Shown in pieces: positions 18,756 to 26,394 of a DNA stretch of 64,000 nt. Both the position numbers and the translations under genes were made by a program. Source of the DNA: Candidatus Viadribacter manganicus. GTDB lineage: Bacteria > Pseudomonadota > Alphaproteobacteria > Caulobacterales > Aquidulcibacteraceae. The stretch spans positions 3,345,001-3,409,000 of the forward strand of contig NZ_CP013244.1 of NCBI RefSeq assembly GCF_001679665.1, written 5' to 3'. The notes beneath the pieces are model-generated. The model did not search any database. It was not told where the DNA came from and was given only the letters and a program-made list of their open reading frames with translations. How positions within the stretch are numbered: position 1 is the stretch's first letter; the number at the start of each line of letters is the position of its first letter.

Positions 18756-19211
18756 ATGCGGAAGCTGTTGGTTGGTATCGTCTGCGCCGCGGCCATGGCC
18801 GTGCCGAGTGTCAGCTCTGCCCAACAACAGGAAGGCTGGAGCTACGCCTATACTGACGGCGTCGCCACGGCCACGCAGCGCGACAATCGCGGTCGCGTCA
18901 CTGCAACTTTGACCTGCCGCCCGCCGACGGGCGACATTGTCGTCACCGATTATACGCTGGCCCGGAACGCGCGGAACGCCCGCACGGCAGCAGTGCGCAT
19001 TGGTGTGATGAGTGTGAACGTGCCGATGACGCTTGAGGGTCGCGGCCGCAACCGCACCGTCGTCATCAATCTCCCGCAGCGCCCACCCATTCTCGCCGCC
19101 GTGCAGCCGAACGATCGCCTCTCGGTGACGGTGAACAATCAAACCGTGACCTATCTTGAAGGTGGCCCGGCGCGGATGCGGGAAGTTGCCTACGGCTGCT
19201 GGGGCAGCTGA
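18756..19211 (+). CDS. Exported protein of unknown function
   Basis: A 151-aa protein with a signal peptide ('MRKLLVGIVCAAAMAVPSVSSA', cleaved before QQQEG). The mature domain looks beta-rich ('GWSYAYTDGVATATQRD', 'VTATLTCRPPTGDIVVTD', 'RLSVTVNNQTVTYLEGG') with two cysteines, one near the C terminus ('YGCWGS'). GGAGGAG 7 nt before the ATG decides the start. I do not recognise the family. It lies 94 bp downstream of ogt but has its own spacing and could be separate. Confidence 0.72.
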   Translation: MRKLLVGIVCAAAMAVPSVSSAQQQEGWSYAYTDGVATATQRDNRGRVTATLTCRPPTGDIVVTDYTLARNARNARTAAVRIGVMSVNVPMTLEGRGRNRTVVINLPQRPPILAAVQPNDRLSVTVNNQTVTYLEGGPARMREVAYGCWGS

Positions 19212-19291
19212 GGTTCCGCTGTCCGCCACGGTTGCGTGAGGTAAACCTTGGCGCCTAACATCGCCCATTGCTCACCGGGGGGTGACTGCAA

Positions 19292-19627
19292 ATGGGTGAG
19301 AAGTCTTTGGATCAGCGTCGAGCTAGGCCGCCTGGGCCGGTCTGCACCATCGTGCGCGTCGAGACTCGCAACGGCTCAGGCGCTGAATTCGTCTCCATCG
19401 TCAGCGATCTCGCGCACCGCGTTCGCAACGAGGAAGACGGCTGTATTTCGTATGTCGTGACGCGCGCGATGGGCTCCCCTGAGCACTTCGCCGTGCATGC
19501 GCGCTTTCAGGATTGGACAGCCTTCGAGGGGCACGCGGAGACGCCCCATCTGAAGCGCGCCATGGCGCGCATCAACGAACTGCTCGCAGCGCCGCTAGCG
19601 CTTGAGATCTATTTGGAAGTGACCTGA
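19292..19627 (+). CDS. Antibiotic biosynthesis monooxygenase (ABM/YgiN-like) domain protein
   Basis: A 111-aa dimeric ferredoxin-like-fold protein of the ABM type: 'VCTIVRVETRNGSGAEF', 'EDGCISYVVTRAMGSPEHFAV' with the strand-loop pattern of quinol monooxygenases, and 'FEGHAETPHLKR' with the conserved His. Family members oxidise quinols or small aromatics without cofactors, or degrade haem; which applies here is unknown. It is convergent with the DUF2339 gene, overlapping by 19 bp. Confidence 0.83.
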   Translation: MGEKSLDQRRARPPGPVCTIVRVETRNGSGAEFVSIVSDLAHRVRNEEDGCISYVVTRAMGSPEHFAVHARFQDWTAFEGHAETPHLKRAMARINELLAAPLALEIYLEVT

Positions 19628-21603
19628 CTTCGGCGTACCACGCCCGGCACGAAGTTCACGCCGATAGCTGCGGCAAACGATAGCGCGCCGACAACAGCGC
19701 CTAGCCAATCCGCATCGCCATCACCGCGTGTGACCTCAACCGTGACGAATGCCGCCAACAACAATGCGCCCGCAGCAAGCGTGAGGCGCGTTTGCGCCCC
19801 CGCGCCGCGCATGCGCCAGAGCCGAACATGAGCCGCGAGCACAAGTGCCGGAATGAGAAAGCCGAAACTTTCGCGCGAGAGGAACGGCACAGCCGCTTGG
19901 CGGCTCGCCCAGAACGGCGTCATCCAGAGCGCCGAGGCCGTCAGCAAAACGCCGAGCGCCGTCACCAACATCACGTTTGAAAAGATGATGCGCGTTCGCC
20001 GGACGCCGTGACGCGCGCGCGTGCGGATAATCAGCGAAGCCAGCAACCAGATCCCGACATGTGCGCCGAGCTCGGCAAAGCTGATCGGTTCAAGCAGCGT
20101 GGCGCCGCCGGAATAGGCGAGGCGAACTGCAAGATTTGCCGCGGCAACGGCAAGAATAATGACGACGCCCTCAAGGAAGCCCGCGCTTGCGCGCGCGTTG
20201 CGGCGTTTTGCGGCCCAAGCAGCGGCGCCTGTAATGGCGGCAGGTGCGGCAACGCCCGCGCCAATGATTGCAAATGCTGGCCAAGCACTAATCTCACGCA
20301 GCAGCACGTGCGCCGCGCCAAACGCAAACATGACCGCAAATGCGCCGGCCACGCAGGCAAACCCGCGCCACGCTCGCGACGGCAATCCAAGATCGATCGC
20401 GCTCAAGCCTAAAGCGGCCAAAGCAAAGGCAGGCGCGGCGAGCGCGGCCGGCAAAGCCATCGCGCAGGCGCCGGCAAACGCCGCAAACGCGCCCGCCATC
20501 AGCACCCAGAGCGTCGCCTTCAAGCCGTCGAGCCCGCGATCCCGCCGCATCGTTGCGGCGGCGATAACGCCAACCAGCAACGCTGAGAGCACCGCAAATC
20601 CGCCCGCCGCCGCGTAATGATCGGCGAGGCCATGCTGTGAGAAATAGAGCGCCGTGATCGCCATGAGCGGCGCCAATGCGCCGGTGCCGGCAATGGCGAG
20701 GCCGCGCGCGCCAAGTTGGGGCACGCGAATGGCGGCGATGGCAAAGAAGATCGCGCCGGCCCAAGCTGTCACCGGCGTGAACCAGATCGCCGCGCTGGAT
20801 TGGCCGCTGAGGACAAAGAGCCCCAACAGCGCCGTGCCGAACGCGCCAAGATGCAGCCCTTCAAGGCGCAAGCTCATCGCACCGGTGATTGCGGACGCCG
20901 CGACGATCACGCCGAAGGCAATACCCGCCGGGCTCACCATGCCGATCTGCAGCGAGAGCGCCAGCGCCCCTATCGTCATGATCAGCGCCATGGTGATGCC
21001 GGTGCTGACCCGGTGATTGTGCGCGTGTGCGAGCCCGGTGGCCGCGGCGAGCGCAGCGCAGATCGAATAACTCGCGGGATCGGCGTGAGCCGAGCCGATC
21101 GCAAAACCAATCAACGCCCACGCACCAGATGTCGCCACAGCGGCCCAAGCTGCCGCGCGCCACATCGGCCGATGCGCGATCGCCATCATCGCGGCGCCGA
21201 TCGCCAATCCGCAGGCGATTATGGTCGCGGCGCTTGCGCCGAAGGCAAAGCCAAGCGCCGGTCCGATGGCGAGAATGCCGAGCGTGAGCCCGCGCGCCGT
21301 TTCAGCTGATACGCCCGCGGTAGGCAAAGTCAGCGTTGGCGTCGCCGGCAAATTCCACGCGCGCTGCGCGCGCTCGTTCGGTGGCGCCTCATGTGTGACG
21401 TCATTGACACTTAGCGCGATCACCTGCGCCAAAGCGCCGCCGCGCGCGTTCGCGACCTTGCTTCGCTTGCCCGCGCCGACGGCCAAAGCCTGACGCAGTT
21501 CGGCAATCTCAGCCTGCTGTCGTTCGAAACGCCGCCAGACATAGACGCCAGCCGTGAGAATGGCGGCTGTCTGGATCGCGAGGAGGGCGAAAAGGAGCTC
21601 CAT
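19609..21603 (-). CDS. DUF2339 polytopic membrane protein
   Basis: A 664-aa protein with a short N-terminal anchor and coiled segment ('RFERQQAEIAELRQALAVG'), a hydrophilic linker, and then some 18-20 successive hydrophobic segments extremely rich in Ala and Gly. This matches the DUF2339 'predicted membrane protein' family, though members are often longer (800-1000 aa). Function unknown. Long ORFs on the opposite strand here are by-products of GC-rich membrane-protein codons. Confidence 0.78.
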   Translation of the reverse strand: MELLFALLAIQTAAILTAGVYVWRRFERQQAEIAELRQALAVGAGKRSKVANARGGALAQVIALSVNDVTHEAPPNERAQRAWNLPATPTLTLPTAGVSAETARGLTLGILAIGPALGFAFGASAATIIACGLAIGAAMMAIAHRPMWRAAAWAAVATSGAWALIGFAIGSAHADPASYSICAALAAATGLAHAHNHRVSTGITMALIMTIGALALSLQIGMVSPAGIAFGVIVAASAITGAMSLRLEGLHLGAFGTALLGLFVLSGQSSAAIWFTPVTAWAGAIFFAIAAIRVPQLGARGLAIAGTGALAPLMAITALYFSQHGLADHYAAAGGFAVLSALLVGVIAAATMRRDRGLDGLKATLWVLMAGAFAAFAGACAMALPAALAAPAFALAALGLSAIDLGLPSRAWRGFACVAGAFAVMFAFGAAHVLLREISAWPAFAIIGAGVAAPAAITGAAAWAAKRRNARASAGFLEGVVIILAVAAANLAVRLAYSGGATLLEPISFAELGAHVGIWLLASLIIRTRARHGVRRTRIIFSNVMLVTALGVLLTASALWMTPFWASRQAAVPFLSRESFGFLIPALVLAAHVRLWRMRGAGAQTRLTLAAGALLLAAFVTVEVTRGDGDADWLGAVVGALSFAAAIGVNFVPGVVRRSQVTSK

Positions 21604-21707
21604 GCGCCGGCGTTAGTAAACGACACAGCCGCCAAGGGCATGCCCAAAATGGGCCCTCTCCCATCCGGAACGTAACCTGTTGCCGTCTGGCGACGATTGC
21701 CGCAGCG

Positions 21708-22610
21708 TCAGCCGTTCAGTTTGCGCATGAACTTCTGGGTCTGCATGTGACCGCCCGTATAGGCCTCGCGCCCTGCTGGATCGGTGATCTCGGCCCACTT
21801 GTCCCGCACCGCCTCCGCGCTTGCGCCTTGGCCGAGATACGCGCCCTCGGTCTCGGTGATCTGAGCGAGCGAGAAGACGCCAGCGCCAGCCGTCAGGATC
21901 GCGCCGTTCGGCCCGTCCTTCGATGCGAGATAAACGACGCCGGGCGTCACCTGTTCCGGGCCGAGTTTCGCCAGCATTTCCGGCGGCATCAGATTTTCGG
22001 TCATGCGCGTGGCGGCGACGGGGGAGATCGCGTTGATGCGAATGTCGTTCTTGGCGCCTTCAAGCTTGATCGTGTTCATGAGGCCGACAAGCGAGAGCTT
22101 CGCGGCGCCGTAATTGGCCTGGCCGAAATTGCCGTAGAGTCCGGTGGACGAGGTCGTGACGACGATGCGGCCGTAGTTCTGGGTCTTCATGATTTCCCAG
22201 ACGGCCTTCAGCGGCTTCACGGTACCCACGAGGTGGACGTCGACCACGCTGGCGAAGTCCGACATTTCCATCTTCGAGAAGCTCTTGTCGCGCAGGATGC
22301 CGGCATTCGCGATCAACACATCGATGCGGCCCCACTTTGCCATCGTCCGTTCGACGAGTGCGGCGACGCCCGCGTCATTAGTCACCGAGGCGCCATCGGC
22401 GATCGCTTCGCCGCCGGCTTTGGTAATTTCCGCGACGACAGCTTCCGCCGCCGCAGAAGATCCGCCAGATCCATCAACAGAACCGCCGAGATCGTTGACC
22501 ACCACCTTCGCGCCGCGGCGTGCAAATTCGAGCGCGTGACTTCTGCCAAGCCCACCGCCAGCGCCCGTTACAATCACAACCTGGCCGTCGAAGCGGATGT
22601 CGTCGCTCAT
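21708..22610 (-). CDS. SDR-family dehydrogenase, MFE-2/17beta-HSD4-like (3-hydroxyacyl-CoA dehydrogenase type)
   Basis: A 300-aa SDR with 'TGAGGGLGRSHALEFARRGA' at residues 15-34, the 'NDLGGS' stretch after the second strand typical of the peroxisomal multifunctional enzyme 2 group, 'LIANAGILRDKSF', catalytic Ser in 'TTSSTGLYGNFGQ' and 'NYGAAK' (Tyr-Lys). That subgroup oxidises (3R)-hydroxyacyl-CoA in beta-oxidation, which fits the acyl-CoA dehydrogenases in the window. No hydratase domain is fused. It stands as a single gene. Confidence 0.9.
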   Translation of the reverse strand: MSDDIRFDGQVVIVTGAGGGLGRSHALEFARRGAKVVVNDLGGSVDGSGGSSAAAEAVVAEITKAGGEAIADGASVTNDAGVAALVERTMAKWGRIDVLIANAGILRDKSFSKMEMSDFASVVDVHLVGTVKPLKAVWEIMKTQNYGRIVVTTSSTGLYGNFGQANYGAAKLSLVGLMNTIKLEGAKNDIRINAISPVAATRMTENLMPPEMLAKLGPEQVTPGVVYLASKDGPNGAILTAGAGVFSLAQITETEGAYLGQGASAEAVRDKWAEITDPAGREAYTGGHMQTQKFMRKLNG

Positions 22611-22699
22611 CTGAATTCTCTCCGTTTGCGGAGGGTTTGTTGTCGCTCGCCTGCGCGCAGGTCAAGCATTTGCGCCGCTCATAGCGTCGCACAGCTGTA

Positions 22700-23497
22700 T
22701 TAGCGGTTTGAGCGCATCCGGGCCGCGAGCGCATCGGCGCGCCGCGCATACTTAGATCTGCGCCGGTTAAGCGCCTTCAAAGCGCGTCGCAGGCTGCGTT
22801 CATCGCCCGCGAGATCGGGCTCAGCGACCAGCCGTTCCATGAGCAGGAGTGCGTCACGCTCGACCCCCAACGCCATGCCGATCTTTTCCGCGGTCTTGCG
22901 CCGCCGCTTTCCCGGCCAGGCATCGCCGAGGATGAGGCTAGCGAAGTGCCGATCCTTTTCTCGTATGCGCCACTTGTGACGCGCGACAGGATCGATGCAA
23001 GCAATGCCACGGCGCCGCGCGCGCCGCGCTTGACGCTCCAAGCGGCGTGCGCCGCGCCTGATCTGACGTGGCGACGCTTCCGGCCAAACCTGCGCGAGCG
23101 CGAGCAAATCTTTCAATCCGGTGCGCGCCGCCTCGAAATTGAGCGCCGGGTGCGCCGTTGCTTCCATCTCGATGCCGCAGGCCACGAGGTCGAACGCCTC
23201 TGCCGTGCGCTTGCCGCCTTTGCCGCCAGCGGCGCGCGCAGCTTCGCTTAAGGCCGCAGGATCGCGCGCCAGCGCCAGGTTGCGCATCAGCCCACGCGCG
23301 GTATCGACGAACACGTTGGACAAGCCCGGCGCACAGGCGCTGCCCACCCGCGCCAAAGCTAACGCGCGCTTCACACGGACCCGACCACGATGCACCGCTG
23401 TCGGATCTGAAAAGATTGTCTCAAGCTCGTCGATTGCAGCGCGCAATTCATCAGTAAGCGCCGCACGCAAATCGAACGCCGGTTCGGGCGAACGCAT
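22700..23497 (-). CDS. CHAD domain protein
   Basis: A 265-aa helical protein with the CHAD pattern of conserved basic residues: 'VHRGRVRVKRALALARV' (about 35-51) and, toward the C terminus, 'RRSKYARRADALAARMRSNR'. CHAD domains bind inorganic polyphosphate and associate with polyP granules. No CYTH triphosphatase domain is fused and no ppk is nearby. It lies between the SDR and the thioesterase on the same strand, with 24 bp to the thioesterase stop. Confidence 0.83.
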   Translation of the reverse strand: MRSPEPAFDLRAALTDELRAAIDELETIFSDPTAVHRGRVRVKRALALARVGSACAPGLSNVFVDTARGLMRNLALARDPAALSEAARAAGGKGGKRTAEAFDLVACGIEMEATAHPALNFEAARTGLKDLLALAQVWPEASPRQIRRGARRLERQARRARRRGIACIDPVARHKWRIREKDRHFASLILGDAWPGKRRRKTAEKIGMALGVERDALLLMERLVAEPDLAGDERSLRRALKALNRRRSKYARRADALAARMRSNR

Positions 23498-23521
23498 GGC
23501 AATGCCCCCAAGGCCGCGCGA

Positions 23522-23986
23522 CTATTCTCGTCGCGCAATCTTCTTGAGGGTGCCGGAAAACGAAAGCAATGGCCGCGCTGCCTGTGTCACAATTCCGCGG
23601 ACGAATGTGACAGCGCGCGTATCGCGCAGAACCTCACCGTGCGCTTCGACACGTTCGCCCGGCGCGCCGGCGCCGATGAACTCGGAACTAAACGTGAGCG
23701 TCACCGCATGCGCGCCCTTCAACGTATTGTGCGCAATGGCGAAAAGCGAAAAGTCGGCAAAACTCATCAAGCAGCCGCCATGGATCGCGCCGCCGCCGTT
23801 CAGGTGATGTCGCTGCGGTTCGAACACGCACCGCGCGTGTCCGTCTTGATCGCGAAAATAAAAAGGGCCGATCAGCGTTTCGTACGGATCGCCGCCCTTG
23901 CTCCACGTCGTCCAGCCCGCGAACGGGCCGTCAGTGAGCGTGACGCCCCCGGTCCAGGTCGTTTGGGGCGTTCCGTCGCCGTTCAT
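23522..23986 (-). CDS. PaaI-family hotdog thioesterase
   Basis: A 154-aa hotdog-fold protein with the family motif 'GAIHGGCLMSFADFSLF' (HGG-type active-site helix) and strands 'AVTLTFSSEFIGAGAPGERV' and 'TVFVRGIV'-like C-terminal strands. It likely hydrolyses acyl-CoA thioesters in the cytoplasm. I chose ATG 23986 (MNGDGT) because GGAGGG lies 6 nt upstream; the ORF extends to 24016 without a better site. It is divergent from the lipoprotein gene at 24048. Confidence 0.86.
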   Translation of the reverse strand: MNGDGTPQTTWTGGVTLTDGPFAGWTTWSKGGDPYETLIGPFYFRDQDGHARCVFEPQRHHLNGGGAIHGGCLMSFADFSLFAIAHNTLKGAHAVTLTFSSEFIGAGAPGERVEAHGEVLRDTRAVTFVRGIVTQAARPLLSFSGTLKKIARRE

Positions 23987-24047
23987 GCCATTCCCTCCAG
24001 GGGCCGGTGCTGGCATGGTGGGCGCCTATCGGCAAGGCGGGGCGCGC

Positions 24048-24662
24048 ATGCGCGGTGTAATTGCGATCTTTGCGTGCCTGCTGCTGGCTCAGTGCGCTTT
24101 ACCCAGCGACAAGCGCTTTCGTGTCGGCGACGAGCGCCGATCTTACGTGATCATCGGTGTCGCCGAGGCCCCGGAAAATACTTCTCCGCACTACACGATG
24201 CTTTGGCGCCGGCTCGATGCCGATGGCAATTTTATGCGCTATGGCGGTCGCCGCATTTTAGAAATCAGTTCGCAATCCGGTGACAACGTTCAGGTGCCCG
24301 GCATTCCCGGCGAATTCGTGCTCGCTGAAATTCCCGCAGGCTCCTACGCGCTCGACAGCGTGTTTGCGTTGATCGCCGATGGCCGCGTGAACTACAGCGC
24401 CAACGGCGTCGTGCGCGGTCCGGAGCGGCCCTCATTCGACGTGCGTCCGGGCGAAGCGGTCTATCTCGGTATCTGGCAGGTCAATCTCGTCGACGCGAGG
24501 GCGGTGACGCAACCTTGGCGGCTCGAGCAAAGCGATCTCGATGCTGTGTTGCATGCGGCCGATCCTGTGATCGGGCCCGTTCGTATCGTCGAGCCACAAA
24601 CGCGCGCGGTTAACTGCGCCCCGTATCGTCTCAACACAGTTTCTCAGCGGCAGGTGTGCTGA
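24048..24662 (+). CDS. Predicted lipoprotein of unknown function
   Basis: A 204-aa protein with a lipoprotein signal 'MRGVIAIFACLLLAQCALPS' (lipobox LLAQC, Cys16). The mature domain is beta-rich and contains 'VPGIPGEFVLAEIPAGSYAL' and 'FDVRPGEAVYLGIWQV', a pattern seen in PEGA/DUF2846-like lipoproteins whose chemistry is unknown. The start at 24048 follows the lipobox logic. It ends 3 bp before the acyl-CoA dehydrogenase gene, so they may be cotranscribed. Confidence 0.72.
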   Translation: MRGVIAIFACLLLAQCALPSDKRFRVGDERRSYVIIGVAEAPENTSPHYTMLWRRLDADGNFMRYGGRRILEISSQSGDNVQVPGIPGEFVLAEIPAGSYALDSVFALIADGRVNYSANGVVRGPERPSFDVRPGEAVYLGIWQVNLVDARAVTQPWRLEQSDLDAVLHAADPVIGPVRIVEPQTRAVNCAPYRLNTVSQRQVC

Positions 24663-24665
24663 TCC

Positions 24666-25808
24666 ATGGACAACGAAACATTTGGACAATTGCTTGATGG
24701 CATTCGCCGCTTCGTCAACGAACGGCTGATCCCGCTCGAAGCAAAGGTGGCGGAGGACGACGCAATCCCCGCTGATGCGCTGGCTGAAATGCGTGCGCTC
24801 GGCCTGTTCGGAATCTCAATTCCGGAGGAATTCGGCGGTCTCGGCCTCACCATGGAGGAAGAGTGCCGGACCATGTTCGAGTTCTGCCGCTGCTCGCCGG
24901 CGTTTCGCTCGGCCTTCGGCACAAATGTCGGCATTGGCAGCCAAGGCCTCGTCATGTTCGGGACCGACGCGCAGAAACAAAAGTGGCTGCCCGGCATCGC
25001 GTCGGGTGACGTCGTCACGTCTTTCGCGCTCACCGAACCGGAAGCGGGATCGGATTCCGGCGCTGTACGCACCAAGGCCGAGTTCGACGGCGATGCCTAC
25101 GTTCTCAATGGCTCGAAGCGCTACATCACCAACGCTAACCGCGCATCAATCTTCACTGTCATGGCTCGCACCAATCAGGACATGAAAGGCGGCGGCGGCG
25201 TTTCCGCTTTCTTGGTCCCAAGCGATCTCAAAGGCGTATCTGTCGGCAAGCCAGAAAAGAAGATGGGTCAGCAGGGGGCGCACATCTGCGACGTCAACTT
25301 CGACAACGTACGAGTGCCTGCGGAGCTTCGCCTCGGCGAGGAGGGTCAGGGCTTCCGTATCGCCATGCAGGTTCTCGATCGTGGGCGCTTGCACATCTCT
25401 TCAGTCTGCGTCGGCGTTGCGGAGCGTCTGATTGAGGAAAGCGTGCGCTATGCTGGCGAACGTAAGCAATTCGGACAAGCCATCGCCAACTTCCAAATGA
25501 TCCAGGCCATGCTCGCAGATTGTCGCGCTGAAGCAAACGCCGGGCGCGCCATGGTGCTCGATGCCGCGCGTAAGCGTGATGCCGGCGAGGACGTTGTCAT
25601 GGAAGCCGCCGCCGCGAAGCTCTTCTGTTCGGAAATGGTGGGACGCGTCGCCGATCGCGCCGTGCAAATCTTCGGCGGCTCGGGCTATGTGGCAGATCAC
25701 GGCATTGAACGCTTCTATCGCGATGTCCGTATCTTCCGTCTCTACGAGGGCACCAGCGAAATCCAACGGCTCATCATCGCCCGCGAGATGATGAAGCGGG
25801 GCAAGTAG
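24666..25808 (+). CDS. Acyl-CoA dehydrogenase
   Basis: A 380-aa homotetrameric-type ACAD. It has 'FALTEPEAGSDSGAVRTKA' (substrate/FAD loop), 'NGSKRYITNAN', 'ERKQFGQAIANFQMIQ' and the canonical 'RLYEGTSEIQRLIIAREM', with the catalytic Glu in YEGT. Unlike the 12434/13661 pair it should be active alone on short or medium acyl-CoA. The downstream GTG gene starts 1 nt after the stop, implying coupling. Confidence 0.93.
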   Translation: MDNETFGQLLDGIRRFVNERLIPLEAKVAEDDAIPADALAEMRALGLFGISIPEEFGGLGLTMEEECRTMFEFCRCSPAFRSAFGTNVGIGSQGLVMFGTDAQKQKWLPGIASGDVVTSFALTEPEAGSDSGAVRTKAEFDGDAYVLNGSKRYITNANRASIFTVMARTNQDMKGGGGVSAFLVPSDLKGVSVGKPEKKMGQQGAHICDVNFDNVRVPAELRLGEEGQGFRIAMQVLDRGRLHISSVCVGVAERLIEESVRYAGERKQFGQAIANFQMIQAMLADCRAEANAGRAMVLDAARKRDAGEDVVMEAAAAKLFCSEMVGRVADRAVQIFGGSGYVADHGIERFYRDVRIFRLYEGTSEIQRLIIAREMMKRGK

Positions 25809-25809
25809 C

Positions 25810-26253
25810 GTGGCTGCAAAGGACGACTCCAAGCCGCAAAAGACGCTGGTGGAGCACGCCAAAGGCATCGCGGCGTTGCCGGGTGAAAAGTTCGCTGAGC
25901 TGAAAGCCTTCGGCGCCGAGAAACTGCACGAGACAATGACGGCGTTTCTCTCGGCGCTGCCCGCGCTGCGCCAAGCTGGCTACGAATTGCGCGAGTTCGA
26001 GATCGAACTTGGCCTCACGCCGAAGATCATCGCCCATTTCATACCTTGGCCCGCGAGCGAGGAAGATATCGCCGCCGCGCGTGAGACGCTGAAGGCCAAC
26101 AAGATCGGCGCCTCGATGCTATCAGTGCTGCGGCGCGCCGGCGATGTGCACCGTCAGGTGAAGGTGCCCGGATTTAGCTGTGCGCATATGGAGATCGACG
26201 TTGGTGTCATCCCAGCCGTACGGCTCCGCTACCGGTCGGATGTGGGCAGCTAA
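25810..26253 (+). CDS. Conserved-looking protein of unknown function, coupled to acyl-CoA dehydrogenase
   Basis: A 147-aa soluble protein starting with GTG one base after the ACAD stop codon. The first 60 residues are helical and charged ('KTLVEHAKGIAALPGEKFAE', 'FLSALPALRQAGYELREFEI'); the second half ('LGLTPKIIAHF', 'GASMLSVLRRAGDVHRQVKV', 'HMEIDVGVIPAVRLRY') looks alpha/beta. I know of no family name to assign. The tight coupling suggests coexpression with fatty acid oxidation. Confidence 0.75.
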   Translation: MAAKDDSKPQKTLVEHAKGIAALPGEKFAELKAFGAEKLHETMTAFLSALPALRQAGYELREFEIELGLTPKIIAHFIPWPASEEDIAAARETLKANKIGASMLSVLRRAGDVHRQVKVPGFSCAHMEIDVGVIPAVRLRYRSDVGS

Positions 26254-26394
26254 ACTCTGAACGCGCCGGTTACGTCTGCGAATGAAACGCTAACGATCGC
26301 GCGGAAAATCCCGTGGGACCTTTTGACAGTAGCGTTTGCTAATTCGCAATCGCCTCCATGCAAAAAGGCGGGTCGTTTACCGGTGGGGATCCGC

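Noticed and set aside
20716..21309. 197-codon plus-strand ORF
   Set aside because: It is the shadow of the GC-rich DUF2339 membrane protein; low complexity, no start signal.
21747..22703. 318-codon plus-strand ORF
   Set aside because: It is antisense to an SDR with complete motifs.
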